A program made the position numbers and the translations under genes. From Anaeroglomus sp964630775 (GTDB lineage Bacteria; Planctomycetota; Phycisphaerae; Sedimentisphaerales; Anaerohalosphaeraceae): a stretch of DNA of 64,000 nt. The stretch covers positions 1-64,000 of the forward strand of contig CAZVYY010000020.1 of assembly GCA_964630775.1 (NCBI GenBank), in the 5' to 3' direction. Positions 1 to 9,556 of the stretch are shown here, piece after piece (position 1 is the stretch's first letter; every line of letters starts with the position of its first letter). Under the pieces are notes generated by a model, which saw only the letters and a list, made by a program, of their open reading frames with translations, was not told the DNA's origin and searched no databases.

Positions 1-35
1 GAAAGAAAATGGCAAAGACCAAAAATATCGAATTC

Positions 36-350
36 TTATAGCGCTGTCATACTAATGATCTCGGAACTGCAGCCCATATTAATGATAATCGCGTTTTGGT
101 AATCCACATTGTATCGGCGGATTCTCACAAAATGCGACACAAGATAATACACAATCGTAATAAAGACAGGTTTGAAAATAGTTTTATGATCCATCATCAT
201 CTTGCGTTCAAATAGCAAGTCGACAAGAAATAAAGCTGTAAAAAGGACGAGGGCTGTCATGAAAAATAACAAAGCAGTCCGCAGCTTCATCTCCCGGTCC
301 TTTTTGGCGTAGGGAAACGTCGTTACTTCATTTGGATTCCGCTCTTCCAT
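36..350 (-). CDS. Small membrane protein of unknown function
   Basis: A 104-residue protein that I do not recognise. Two hydrophobic segments are visible, at about residues 25-45 and 60-75. They are separated by a charged loop (ERKMMMDHK) and preceded by a polar N-terminus, so a two-pass inner-membrane protein is likely. The start is preceded by a weak purine-rich stretch (AGGGATAT). No neighbour on the same strand is visible inside the window, so its operon context is unknown. No catalytic motif is seen. Confidence 0.5.
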   Translation of the reverse strand: MEERNPNEVTTFPYAKKDREMKLRTALLFFMTALVLFTALFLVDLLFERKMMMDHKTIFKPVFITIVYYLVSHFVRIRRYNVDYQNAIIINMGCSSEIISMTAL

Positions 351-578
351 CGCTAATATCCCTTCTGTTTACACTGATCCTGCTTAAAATGCTGCCTTCG
401 ACAAAAATAATATAAATTCCCTCCCCAATACGCAATGCCAATTTCGCGTAATCCAGGCATTATCTTCTATTTTACAATCTACAATGTACAATTTAAAATT
501 CTTCGAATCCAAGAATGCCCCCCATCCCCCCCAATTTCCCTTCCCTGTATACCATACCTGTATACCTTTATCTTGTTC

Positions 579-600
579 ATCCTGTAAATCCTGTCAAAAA
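579..600. repeat. Short dispersed repeat, copy 1
   Basis: The sequence ATCCTGTAAATCCTGTC followed by an A-rich run recurs at 58250-58271 with one difference. Both copies lie in intergenic DNA. It contains two ATCCTGT units in tandem. Its function is unknown. Confidence 0.6.
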
Positions 601-621
601 AGATTTTTTTGGAAATTTTCC

Positions 622-649
622 TTGCAAGTCCAATAATCCGTGATATATT
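622..649 (+). promoter_or_regulatory. Sigma-70-type promoter for the HTH/zinc-ribbon gene
   Basis: TTGCAA (622-627) and TATATT (644-649) are separated by 16 bases. The box pair ends about 20 bases before the ATG at 670, leaving a very short leader with a GAG-type ribosome binding site. This is a pattern match only. Confidence 0.4.
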
Positions 650-669
650 ATAATAGTAGATGAGAGTTA

Positions 670-1179
670 ATGATTCATAGCGAGACCAAAATCATGACAA
701 ATCAACCAAATAACCCAGTCCAGGACCCCTCCCAAAAGTGGTACAGCATCAAAGAAGCCGCCGAGTACCTCGGCATCAGCCAGCCCACCATCTTCCGGTG
801 GATGAAGGAAGGGGTATTATCGTTCTACAAAGTCGGCAATTCAACCCGCTTTTCGCAGGAGGGTCTGGATGCCGTCATCGAGAAGACGACCGGCATGAAG
901 GAGGCCGAAAAAGCCGCGGGCAGTTGCATCGCCTGTGGGCATACCGTACTGGTGGAAGGCCGGATGCAAAGCACTGGTAAATTCTATTTCAAACCTTCTT
1001 CCTCCAGTTTCTGGTCGCTCCACGAGGCCCTTGTTTCAACACGGGCCCGGGTCTGCCCTGCCTGCGGCTATATTCAGCTTTATGCCGATACGGACAAGCT
1101 CAAAAAGCTCAAACCCAAAGAGATAGAACAGGCTAACAAGGCCGAAGTCGGGCCGGAGATAGATGACATCGAGCAGTGA
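670..1179 (+). CDS. Excisionase/MerR-type HTH protein with zinc ribbon
   Basis: A 169-residue predicted DNA-binding protein. Residues 24-70 match the helix-turn-helix domain of the excisionase family (WYSIKEAAEYLGIS, then RWMKEG and a wing ending TRF). Residues 86-132 contain two CxxC knuckles (CIAC, CPAC) expected to bind one zinc ion. The pairing suggests a small transcription or recombination regulator, but no target is known. It heads a run of three same-strand genes (gaps of 44 and 32 bases), so it may regulate the membrane and pilin-like genes behind it. An in-frame ATG at 694 is an alternative start. Confidence 0.65.
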   Translation: MIHSETKIMTNQPNNPVQDPSQKWYSIKEAAEYLGISQPTIFRWMKEGVLSFYKVGNSTRFSQEGLDAVIEKTTGMKEAEKAAGSCIACGHTVLVEGRMQSTGKFYFKPSSSSFWSLHEALVSTRARVCPACGYIQLYADTDKLKKLKPKEIEQANKAEVGPEIDDIEQ

Positions 1180-1223
1180 GGAGATTTCCGGCTGACATGG
1201 ATGATTAGGAAAGGAGCAGCAGG

Positions 1224-1700
1224 ATGAGACCGAAGGATCAATTCAGTAATCTGGCCCGGGCGAGGGCGGCCCAAACGCCGCCTGCCGACGGCTGGGAAAA
1301 CCAATACAAATGTTACGGACACATTTTACAGGAAATGGAGGCAGCTATGGACGAAACAAAAAACAATTCACAAACCGAAGAAACCATCCAGTTTCAGTAT
1401 GAGCCGAAGACACCCGACGCCAAATCCGTCTTCAACTCGCCGCTCAACTCCGACACCATGCGCTGCTTTTTTCGCTTCGCGGGGGGCAGCCCGTTGTACT
1501 GCCTTAGTGCCGTATTTGTTGCCTACGGAATCGTCACCCTGCTGGCGCCTGTTCTTGAGGCGAGCGATAGTCTGCGACAGGCACTGCCCTGCCTGCTCAC
1601 GCTGCATGGCTACGAACTGTCGCTGCTGGCGGTCCTGGTCTTCATCGTATCCAGAAAGGGTGTTGACAAAGCGAATTCCACTGTGATGCAGGCGGCATAA
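1224..1700 (+). CDS. Membrane protein of unknown function
   Basis: A 158-residue protein that I do not recognise. The N-terminal half is polar. The C-terminal half has two hydrophobic segments, at about residues 88-110 and 125-145, so it is probably anchored in the inner membrane. Two starts are plausible: ATG at 1224 behind AGGAG, and ATG at 1347 behind a perfect GGAGG. The shorter form (118 residues) may be the real one. It sits between the HTH/zinc-ribbon gene and the pilin-like gene, probably in one transcript. Confidence 0.5.
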   Translation: MRPKDQFSNLARARAAQTPPADGWENQYKCYGHILQEMEAAMDETKNNSQTEETIQFQYEPKTPDAKSVFNSPLNSDTMRCFFRFAGGSPLYCLSAVFVAYGIVTLLAPVLEASDSLRQALPCLLTLHGYELSLLAVLVFIVSRKGVDKANSTVMQAA

Positions 1701-1732
1701 GGAGCTTAATTTTTTATTAAGGAGAACAGATT

Positions 1733-2605
1733 ATGGAACAGAAAAACGGATTAACACTGGTCGGATTGATTTTTACGATTGTTATTGTTTTATTCCTTGC
1801 AGCAATAATCATTCCACGTGGAATAAATCCAAACATCGCCAGACGTATTATCTGCGCAACTAATCTCAAAGGACTCGGCACTGCCTTATTAGTTTATGCC
1901 AGAGATTATGACGGCAATTATCCGCAGCTTCCCGGCATGGGGCCATGGTCTAAGGAACTGGGTTTTGCCTTTGATATGGATAAACCCGATTTCTCGGAGA
2001 CTGGCCAACAAGGCTATGTCGGAAGGACTATTACCGCAAGTTGGTACCTGCTGGTGAGAGAAGCAGATGTTTCCCCAAAAAGTTTTGTTTGTATGGCTTC
2101 TGAACAAAAGGAGTTTAAGGGAAAAAATTCGGCAAAACGGGATATTATCGATTTGTGGGATTTCGGGAACAATCCTTACCAGCATGTCAGCTATGCCATG
2201 CACAACCCATACAGCAAGTATCCGGCCAAAAATTCACACCCTGCTTCCTTCGCTGTTGCAGCCGATATGAATCCGTGGATGGTCAATGGGGATTTCATCC
2301 AGGCTGGAAAGAATAATACCCCGCCTCAGATTATCACAGTGAGTGACGACACAACATGCAAGCTTGGAAATTCATATCATCATCGATCAAAACATAATTT
2401 CAAAGGCCAGAACGTCCTTTATGCTGATGGACACAGTGCATGGGAAACCAGGTCTGATGTCGGCACACGTAACGACAATATCTACACTTACTGGAGCACA
2501 GAGAAAGAGCCGTCCACACAAGATGTTCGGGGTGGTACGGCACCGACCGGACGGACGGCGGACAATGACGCAAAATCCAAAGAGGATTCGTTTCTGGTTC
2601 TGTAG
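1733..2605 (+). CDS. Pilin-like exported protein (DUF1559-like)
   Basis: A 290-residue protein with the layout of the planctomycete pseudopilin-like family. It has a short charged leader, then a hydrophobic helix starting GLTLVGLIFTIVIV (residues 5-30), then a large exported domain with the late motif HNFKGQNVLYADGH around residues 220-235. The classical prepilin motif is G-FTLIE; here the position-5 glutamate is glycine and the phenylalanine is leucine. The family motif is normally H-x9-DG, whereas this copy reads H-x10-DG. The signal AGGAGAACAG precedes the ATG. The role is probably surface or type II/IV pilus-like, but this is inferred. Confidence 0.7.
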   Translation: MEQKNGLTLVGLIFTIVIVLFLAAIIIPRGINPNIARRIICATNLKGLGTALLVYARDYDGNYPQLPGMGPWSKELGFAFDMDKPDFSETGQQGYVGRTITASWYLLVREADVSPKSFVCMASEQKEFKGKNSAKRDIIDLWDFGNNPYQHVSYAMHNPYSKYPAKNSHPASFAVAADMNPWMVNGDFIQAGKNNTPPQIITVSDDTTCKLGNSYHHRSKHNFKGQNVLYADGHSAWETRSDVGTRNDNIYTYWSTEKEPSTQDVRGGTAPTGRTADNDAKSKEDSFLVL

Positions 2606-2620
2606 AAAAGTCGCTTTTGT

Positions 2621-2785
2621 GTCGCCCCTGCCGGGGCTTATTGAGGAGATGGCCTGCTTCCGGGGGTTTCCACCCCCGGCTATTTTCTTTCGCCCCGTTG
2701 GGGCTTAAATTAAGGAGAGAACACTTTCTTCCGGGGGCTTACGCACCCCGGCTATGATACTTCGTGACCCCTCCGGGGTCTTATA
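2621..2785. repeat. Tandem GC-rich hairpin repeat
   Basis: Two diverged copies of one unit follow the pilin-like gene. Each contains a CCGGGGG...CACCCCGGCTAT hairpin and a CGCCCC/CCGGGGCTTA-type hairpin, all in an A/T-rich background. An open frame crosses it but only by reading through hairpins. It looks like a non-coding dispersed repeat that could also act as a transcription stop. Confidence 0.55.
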
Positions 2786-2990
2786 AATATGACTTCTATT
2801 AAGTACTGTATCCTGAGTTCAAAACAACCTTTGAAGACACAAATAAAAAATCAAAATGACAATGCAAAATTTTTAAAAAGAAAAACAGCATCAAAGATTT
2901 CAAAATCTTACCCTGAGCGATTTGGCTTGTCAGGCCCACACAAAGCATCCCTTCGCGAAGGCAGGGACAGGAATACAGCTTTTACTTCCA

Positions 2991-3025
2991 TGCTCTGGAT
3001 TCCCGCCTCCGCGGGAATGACAATG
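2991..3025. repeat. WIPAFAGMT-type palindromic repeat, copy 1
   Basis: TGCTCTGGATTCCCGCC then CGCGGGAATGACAA forms an imperfect palindrome. The same element recurs at 4617-4674, so copies flank the efflux outer-membrane gene. In one frame it encodes the WIP..AGMT peptide typical of a widespread bacterial intergenic repeat. The rest of 2786-3113 has no convincing gene: a frame at 2789-3055 is built largely of this repeat. Confidence 0.6.
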
Positions 3026-3113
3026 CAGCATAAGCCCAAAGGTTTTTTCCAATAATTCATTTTAGCGGACAAAGGGATCCTGTTGCCGCCTCAAAGCAAT
3101 TATCAGGGTCAGC

Positions 3114-4514
3114 CTAAAGGTTTTCTTCCCAGCCGCCGCCGAGGGCTTTATAGAGGGCAACGATATTGGTCGAGATGGTGCGGTTGCTGTTGACGAGGGC
3201 ATCTTCGGCAGAAAACAAGGCCCGCTGGGTTGTCAGGACGTTCAGGAAGTCGGTCTCGCCTTCGGTATAAAGCTGTGTGGAAAGCTCCACCGCTCTGCGG
3301 TTGGCATCGACGACGCGCTGCAGGGCGTCGCGGTGTTCCTGCTCCTTGGTCGCGGCGGTCAGTGCACTTTCGACATCCCGCAGGGCTGCCAGCACGGTCT
3401 GCTGATAGGCCAGCAGGTATTGTTCCTGGAGGGCTTTCTGGATTTCGATATTGGCCTGAATCCGCCCGGCATTGAAAATGGACCAGCTTACCGAAGGGCC
3501 GGCAGACCAGATGCGGCGGTCCCAGTCGAACAGGTCATTGGAATGGATATTGCTGAAGCCCGCTGAGCCAGTGAGGGTAAATTTCGGGAACAGGTCGGCT
3601 GTAGCGACGCCGATGGCGGCGGTGGCGGCATGGACCTGGGCCTCGGCCCGGCGGATGTCCGGCCGGCGGCGAAGCAGTTCCGAGGGCACCCCCAGCGGCG
3701 GCTGCGACATGGCGGTGGGGATGGTCCCGACCGGGTTCAGTTCGGCAAGCAGGGCCGACGGCTCACTGCCCAGCAGCACGCTGAGGATATAGATGGTCTG
3801 GCGAACCGCCGACTCGAGCGTCGGAAGCTGGGCGGCGGTCGTGGCGACCTGCGATTCGGCCGTCACCACATCCAATGCGCTGACCAGGCCGGCATTAGCC
3901 CGCTGACGGGTCAGGTCGGCGGTCTTCTGCTGGGTTTCTAAATTGCGTTTGAGGATTTCGATTTCCTGCTGATAGCCTCGCAGGTCGATATAGTTTAATG
4001 CGACCTCGGCGGCCAGCGTCACCCAGACATCCCGCAGGTCTTCTTCGGCGGCGGCAATCTGGGCTTCGGCGGCCTCAATATCCCGACGTGTTCCGCCGAA
4101 GATATCCAGTTCCCAGCCTGCATCGAGGCCGGTCTGGTAGAGATTGTCGGTATTTCCTGCGGCCGTGCGTCCACGGGTCGCAGAGCCGGAGACATCGGCA
4201 CTGGGCCACAGCCAGGATGAGGCCACCGCACGGGAGGCACGGGCCTGACGAATGCGGGAGCGGGCCTGTTTGAGGTCAAGGCTGGACTCCATGGCACGCT
4301 CGACCAGCGAAGTCAGCTGCTCATCACCGAAGCGGGTCCACCACTGGATGAGGTTTGGCTCGGACTCAGTCACAGCCGCTGGACTGGTCCAGTTGGCAGG
4401 GGTCGCTACTTCGGGACTTGTGAAATCCGGGCCGACCTTGCAGCCAGCCAGAAGGAGGCCTAAAGTCAGCGCTGTGCCGCACACTATCACATGATGAATT
4501 TTGTAAGATTGCAT
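3114..4514 (-). CDS. Outer-membrane efflux lipoprotein, NodT/TolC family
   Basis: The protein is about 466 residues. It has a signal peptide ending in the lipobox LLAGC, followed by KVGPDF, the standard opening of NodT-type RND/ABC outer-membrane factors. The body has two long alpha-helical repeats (for example RSRIRQARASRAVASSWLWPS and a second set near the C-terminus) that form the TolC periplasmic tunnel. The motif ELLRRRPDIRRAEAQV (about residues 285-300) is diagnostic. It is last in the efflux operon, 217 bases after the permease, so it is the expected outer-membrane exit. I prefer the ATG at 4514 (AGGA at 6 bases); an upstream ATG at 4541 adds nine residues. Confidence 0.9.
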   Translation of the reverse strand: MQSYKIHHVIVCGTALTLGLLLAGCKVGPDFTSPEVATPANWTSPAAVTESEPNLIQWWTRFGDEQLTSLVERAMESSLDLKQARSRIRQARASRAVASSWLWPSADVSGSATRGRTAAGNTDNLYQTGLDAGWELDIFGGTRRDIEAAEAQIAAAEEDLRDVWVTLAAEVALNYIDLRGYQQEIEILKRNLETQQKTADLTRQRANAGLVSALDVVTAESQVATTAAQLPTLESAVRQTIYILSVLLGSEPSALLAELNPVGTIPTAMSQPPLGVPSELLRRRPDIRRAEAQVHAATAAIGVATADLFPKFTLTGSAGFSNIHSNDLFDWDRRIWSAGPSVSWSIFNAGRIQANIEIQKALQEQYLLAYQQTVLAALRDVESALTAATKEQEHRDALQRVVDANRRAVELSTQLYTEGETDFLNVLTTQRALFSAEDALVNSNRTISTNIVALYKALGGGWEENL

Positions 4515-4577
4515 AATCGATCCTGTACTCGTCATATTCATAGAGAATTTACCTGACTCAAACTAAACGACTGGATT

Positions 4578-4674
4578 TGTCATACCCGCGGAGGCAGGCA
4601 TCCAATTTTGACCGTGTGCTCTGGATTCCCGTCCCCGCCTTCGCGAGGACAGGCCTTTTTGCGGGAATGACAAT
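4578..4674. repeat. WIPAFAGMT-type palindromic repeat, copy 2
   Basis: TGTCATACCCGCGGAGGCAG at the left pairs with GCGGGAATGACA at the right, with an internal copy of CTCTGGATTCCCG. The whole element can fold into a long imperfect hairpin. It lies between the permease and outer-membrane genes of the efflux operon and may separate them transcriptionally. Confidence 0.6.
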
Positions 4675-4731
4675 TTTCTATCACATCATTCACAAAAAGC
4701 GTTTGTGTCATTATCTTTTCGCCATTGGGTA

Positions 4732-6107
4732 TTATTCATATCGCAGGGCTTCAATCGGGTCCAGCCGGGAGGCCTTCCAGGCGGGGTAATACCCGAACAC
4801 AATGCCCACCGTCGCCGAGACGACCACCGCGGCGATAATGGCCGCCGGTGAGGTCATCACCGGCCATTTCAGGAAGCATCGCACCAGCAGCGAACCACCG
4901 TGGCCCATGAGAATACCCAGCGCCCCGCCGAGCAGGCACAGCACGACCGCCTCGACCAGAAACTGGGTCAGGATGTCGCGGCTCTGGGCGCCGACGGCCA
5001 TGCGAAGGCCGATTTCGTGGGTCCGTTCGGTGACGGAGACCAGCATGATATTCATAATCCCGACGCCGCCGACGACCAGTGAAATCAGGGCCACACACAA
5101 GAGCAGGTTGGTCATCATTCGCGTTGTCGAGGTCATCACCGATGACAGTTCGGCCATATTGCGGATGACAAAATCCTCAGGCTGGCCGGGACGGATGCGA
5201 TGGCGATCCCGCAGCAGCGAGGTAATCTGGCGGATGGCCAGCGGGATTTCATTGGCCGAATTAGCCAGAACCTGGATTTCATCGACGTTGGTAAACCGCA
5301 CGAGCATGGGGTTGTTGGCCGCCTGTGTGCTGGATTTTTCGGGGTACAGGCTGACGGTGCTGCTTGGATATAAATCGCTGATGGTGTTGACCGCCGAGGA
5401 GGTTGAAGACGACGTGGAAGACCGGCTTTGGATTGCATTGGTCACCGACGAGCCGGCGATGTTGTATTTGATGGTCGTCCAGGGAGCGACGATGACATCA
5501 TCCTGATCCATACCCATCATGTTGGCGCCCTTCTGTTTGAGGACGCCGAGAATTCGCAGGGAGACATTATTGAGTCGGACTTCCTTGCCGATGGGAGATC
5601 GTCCGTCGAACAATTCCCGAACGATAGTCTGGCCGACGACGCAGACCTTGCTGCTGTTGAGCACATCCAGATCGGTGAAAAGCTCGCCGTCGGTGGGTAC
5701 ATTCCATTCCCGGACATCGAAATAGGCCGGCGAGGAACCATAGATAAAGGTCGGGACCCAGTTGCGGTCGCCGCAGACAATCTGGGTGCGGGTGCGAACG
5801 ACGGGTGCGGCGGTTTTGACGGCGGTGCATTCCTTGATAACCGCTTCGCAGTCGTCGGGAGTCAGGGTCATAATGCTGCCGGAGCCGAAACTGACACCGC
5901 TGCTGGAGGCGGTGCCGGGATGAATCATCAGGCTGTTGGCTCCCATGCTGGCGATGGTTTTCTGGATGGCCGCCGAGGAGCCGGCACCGATTTCCATCAT
6001 CGCAATGACGGCGCCGACGCCGATGATGATGCCCAGGGTGGTCAGGGCCGCCCGCATGGGGTTGCGCCGCAGGGCACGCAGGGCTGTTCGCATTGTACGA
6101 TAGGTCT

Positions 6108-6111
<4 letters not shown>
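4732..6111 (-). CDS. MacB-type ABC transporter permease
   Basis: A 459-residue permease. One N-terminal membrane helix (about residues 20-45) is followed by a periplasmic MacB core domain (about 50-320) and three C-terminal helices. The hallmark VGGVGIMNIMLVSVTERTHE lies at the cytoplasmic entry of the second helix and contacts the ATPase. ATPase and permease are separate genes here, unlike fused E. coli MacB. Its ATG overlaps the ATPase stop by four bases (ATGA), and GGAGGTAACGC precedes it, so the two are translationally coupled. The likely role is export of a macrolide, peptide or lipid together with the adaptor and TolC-type protein next to it. Confidence 0.92.
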
Positions 6112-6824
<713 letters not shown>

Positions 6825-6839
6825 AGGGTTTTCCGATGC

Positions 6840-8225
6840 TTAGCGTCTGCGTCTGAATTGCGGCGTAAACGGATTGGTCGTATTGCTGTTGCCATCGTCG
6901 ACAGTGGCCACCTGTTCGCCGGTGACGACCAGCAGCCCTTCCTTGCACAGGCCCGGATCGACACCGCCGGGCTGGGGATGGATTTCCGTGGCGATGCCGT
7001 CAGTCAGGCCGGTTTTGACCACCAGGGGCTTGACGAATTCGCCTTCGGCAATCCAGATCACGCTGGGGATATCCTGCGTTTGCACCGCAGCTTTGTCTGC
7101 TGCTGCAGCGGCAGCCCCGGGAGCGGCGGGGGCGGCGGTTTCTGTTTGCAGGATCAGCTTGACCAGTTCGGAATCGCGATACTCGGGGGCAACCTGCTCA
7201 AGCATGGGAGACCATCGGATTGCGGCATTCTGGACTTTGAGGACATCCTTGCGGCACTCGGTTTCAAAGGTGACGTCGGCGGTCAGATACGGCAGGAGTG
7301 TGCCGTCGCTGTTGTCGGTGTTGACTTCCACGACGTAATTGACGACGTTCTGGGTCATCGAGGCATTGAGGCGAACCTTGTTGACCTGGCCTTTAAAGAC
7401 GCGATCGGGGAAGGCATTGACTTTGAACGTAACAGGCTGGCCGGGGCGAATGCTGCCGATGGAGGCTTCGCTGACCGAGACCCAGATTTCCATGCGGGTG
7501 AGGTCCTTGGCAATCAGAAACAGGCTGGGAGTGTTGAGGCTGGCGGCAACGGTCTGGCCGATGTTGACGCGCCGGTCGATAATCACGCCGTTGGCCGGGG
7601 AGACGATCGTACAATAGCCGAGATTGCGTTTGGCCACAACCAGATTGGCCTGAGCCTGGGCGACAGCAGCCTGGGCCTGCTGGATTGCCGCCTTGCCGAC
7701 ATCGAGATTGGCTTTGGCGATTTCATAGGCAGATTGATAGGCGTCAAAGGTGCTCTGGGCCAGGGCTTCGGAGGGGCCCAGCTTCTGAGCACGCTGCCAG
7801 TCGCGTTCGGCCTGATAGGACTTGGCTTCCAGTTGTTTTAATTCGGCCCGGCTTTTTTCGAGGCTGGCCTCGGCCTGTTTGAGAGTGGCATTGGCCTGAT
7901 CCAACTGGGCAACATAGACGGCATCGTCAATCTGGGCCAGGATGGCGCCTTCTTCGACGATGGAACAGTGATCAACTTCCTTGCCGTCTTTGTCCTTGCC
8001 GAAGGCCTTGATTTCGCCGGAGACACGAGCACCGACGTCAATCGACTCCACCGGCTCAATGGTGCCGGTGGCAGTGATGGTTGCCTGCAGATCGCCGCGT
8101 TTGACTTCCACGGTACGAAACGACAGGGTTGATGCGCTGGAGCGGCTGGAATACCATGCAATGGAGATTCCCACCACAGCCACGACCAGCAAAAGCAATC
8201 CCGTTTTTTTGATTCCACCTGACAT
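6840..8225 (-). CDS. Periplasmic adaptor, MacA/HlyD family
   Basis: About 461 residues. An N-terminal membrane anchor (GLLLLVVAVVGISIAWY) is followed by a barrel-sandwich half (GTIEPVESIDVGARVSGEI), a coiled-coil hairpin rich in Ala, Glu and Gln (about 95-190), the second lipoyl half (VSPANGVIIDRRVNIGQTV) and a beta-barrel domain. The C-terminal part carries an Ala-rich linker (about 370-385), longer than in most MacA proteins. The ATG at 8225 follows AAGGAA; an upstream TTG at 8231 is also in frame. It bridges the MacB-type pump and the TolC-type protein encoded downstream. Confidence 0.92.
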   Translation of the reverse strand: MSGGIKKTGLLLLVVAVVGISIAWYSSRSSASTLSFRTVEVKRGDLQATITATGTIEPVESIDVGARVSGEIKAFGKDKDGKEVDHCSIVEEGAILAQIDDAVYVAQLDQANATLKQAEASLEKSRAELKQLEAKSYQAERDWQRAQKLGPSEALAQSTFDAYQSAYEIAKANLDVGKAAIQQAQAAVAQAQANLVVAKRNLGYCTIVSPANGVIIDRRVNIGQTVAASLNTPSLFLIAKDLTRMEIWVSVSEASIGSIRPGQPVTFKVNAFPDRVFKGQVNKVRLNASMTQNVVNYVVEVNTDNSDGTLLPYLTADVTFETECRKDVLKVQNAAIRWSPMLEQVAPEYRDSELVKLILQTETAAPAAPGAAAAAADKAAVQTQDIPSVIWIAEGEFVKPLVVKTGLTDGIATEIHPQPGGVDPGLCKEGLLVVTGEQVATVDDGNSNTTNPFTPQFRRRR

Positions 8226-8239
8226 AATCAATTCCTTGT

Positions 8240-8920
8240 TTATATACTCTGATTCGAGTTTCCCGTTTGAATCTGATTGCGAATATCTTGAATGCCGGCC
8301 AGTGAGAATCGAACAATATGGTCGGCAATCGCTTCCAGGCCCACTGCATCGACCAAGGACGGCGGTGCCAGCTCCGGCTTGGGCGTCATCCGGCGATGAC
8401 GAGCAAGATGGCGAACATCAAAACACTGGGAGCGAACACTCATCATGCACATCTCGACCTGCTGATCTGTGGCCTGCGGGCCAAGCAGTCCGCGGATGAG
8501 GGTCACAAACCGCTGCCGCAGGGGTTCGATGGATTGATGCACCACCTCGAACAGCAGGCCGGTGGGGTTGGCGAACTCCTTGAGCATGATTTCAAACTCG
8601 AAGCTGTCCGGATCGACGCCGCGCTGCAGCATGGCCAGGACATGAGCACGAAACTGCTGTTCCAGCGGAGCATCCAGCCCAACACCGCCGTCGGGCGGGT
8701 ACTTTTCCATCGATTCCTGAAACGACATCTGCCAGGCCTGCCTGTATAAGGTCTCCTTGTCGCCGAAATGATAATTAACAGCGGCAATATTGGCCCCGGC
8801 CCGCTCGCAAATCTCGGCAACGGTTGCGTAACGAAAACCTTTGGCTGCAAACACTTCGCAGGCAACCCTCAGCAGGCTTTCTCGTGTAGAATTGGTCTTC
8901 TTTTTATTATCGGACGTCAT
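8240..8920 (-). CDS. TetR family repressor (CerR-like C-terminal domain)
   Basis: A 226-residue regulator. The N-terminal TetR helix-turn-helix covers about residues 12-58 (CEVFAAKGFRYATVAEICERAG, then NIAAVNYHFGDKETLY). The C-terminal region (MQRGVD..., QVEMCMMSVRSQCF) matches the CerR/DUF1956 ligand-binding domain often linked to efflux genes. It is the first gene of the efflux operon, 14 bases before the adaptor gene, and probably represses its own transcript through the palindrome at 8944-8956. Confidence 0.9.
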   Translation of the reverse strand: MTSDNKKKTNSTRESLLRVACEVFAAKGFRYATVAEICERAGANIAAVNYHFGDKETLYRQAWQMSFQESMEKYPPDGGVGLDAPLEQQFRAHVLAMLQRGVDPDSFEFEIMLKEFANPTGLLFEVVHQSIEPLRQRFVTLIRGLLGPQATDQQVEMCMMSVRSQCFDVRHLARHRRMTPKPELAPPSLVDAVGLEAIADHIVRFSLAGIQDIRNQIQTGNSNQSI

Positions 8921-8943
8921 TCTGTTCTTTATAATTCAAATAA

Positions 8944-8987
8944 CTATTTTAAATAGACATTTTAAAGATTTGTTTTATTGCAGTCAA
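8944..8987 (-). promoter_or_regulatory. Promoter and palindromic operator of the efflux operon
   Basis: On the minus strand TTGACT (8982-8987) and TAAAAT (8959-8964) are separated by exactly 17 bases. Two bases downstream of the -10 box lies the perfect palindrome CTATTT-T-AAATAG (8944-8956), in the position where a bound TetR dimer would block RNA polymerase. Confidence 0.65.
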
Positions 8988-9133
8988 TTTGTTTTTTGAA
9001 TTAATATTTTTACGCAATCCCGTAAAGGATTTAAAATAAAAGAGTTATGATTTTTCTTGTATTTTGTCAGTTTTGTTTTACCTTTGGGACAAAGGCAAGA
9101 GACTGAGAATTTCTTTTCTTAAGGCTGATAACC

Positions 9134-9550
9134 ATGAAATCGTATCGCAAAGAACTGTGGTTTAACACCCCGCACCGGCGGGATTATATCAATATTACTC
9201 CGACTGTCGAGCAATGCCTGGCCGAGTCGGGGATTCGGGAGGGGCTGGTGCTGGTCAACGCGATGCATATCACGGCCAGTGTATTCATTAATGACGACGA
9301 GAGCGGGCTGCATGAGGATTTCGAGGTGTGGCTGGAAAAGCTGGCGCCGGAAAAACCGCATTCTCAGTATCAGCACAATGGATATGAGGATAACGCCGAT
9401 GCTCATTTGAAGCGGCAGGTGATGGGCCGGGAGGTGGTGGCTGCGGTGACCGAGGGCAAGCTGGACCTGGGACCGTGGGAACAGATTTTTTACGGGGAAT
9501 TCGACGGGATGCGGCGAAAACGGGTATTAGTCAAGATTATCGGGGAATAA
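9134..9550 (+). CDS. YjbQ/UPF0047 family protein
   Basis: A 138-residue protein. The central motifs GLVLVNAMHITASVFIND and the trimer-forming HSQYQHNGYEDNADAHLKRQ with GREVV are those of the YjbQ family, whose members show weak thiamine-phosphate synthase activity in some species; the physiological role is unsettled. The C-terminal LGPWEQIFYGEFDG is also conserved. It is a single gene, convergent with the carbonic anhydrase gene (6-base gap). Confidence 0.88.
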   Translation: MKSYRKELWFNTPHRRDYINITPTVEQCLAESGIREGLVLVNAMHITASVFINDDESGLHEDFEVWLEKLAPEKPHSQYQHNGYEDNADAHLKRQVMGREVVAAVTEGKLDLGPWEQIFYGEFDGMRRKRVLVKIIGE

Positions 9551-9556
9551 ACGGCG

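Larger units (their letters stand above)
351..669. other. Intergenic region between divergent genes
   Basis: No gene is visible. The stretch holds two copies of CCTGTATACC around 544-567, a short dispersed repeat at 579-600, and a promoter-like sequence at 622-649 that serves the next gene. Confidence 0.6.

Noticed and set aside
2789..3055. An 88-residue plus-strand open frame
   Set aside because: Most of it is the WIPAFAGMT-type palindromic repeat and A-rich sequence, with no ribosome binding site.
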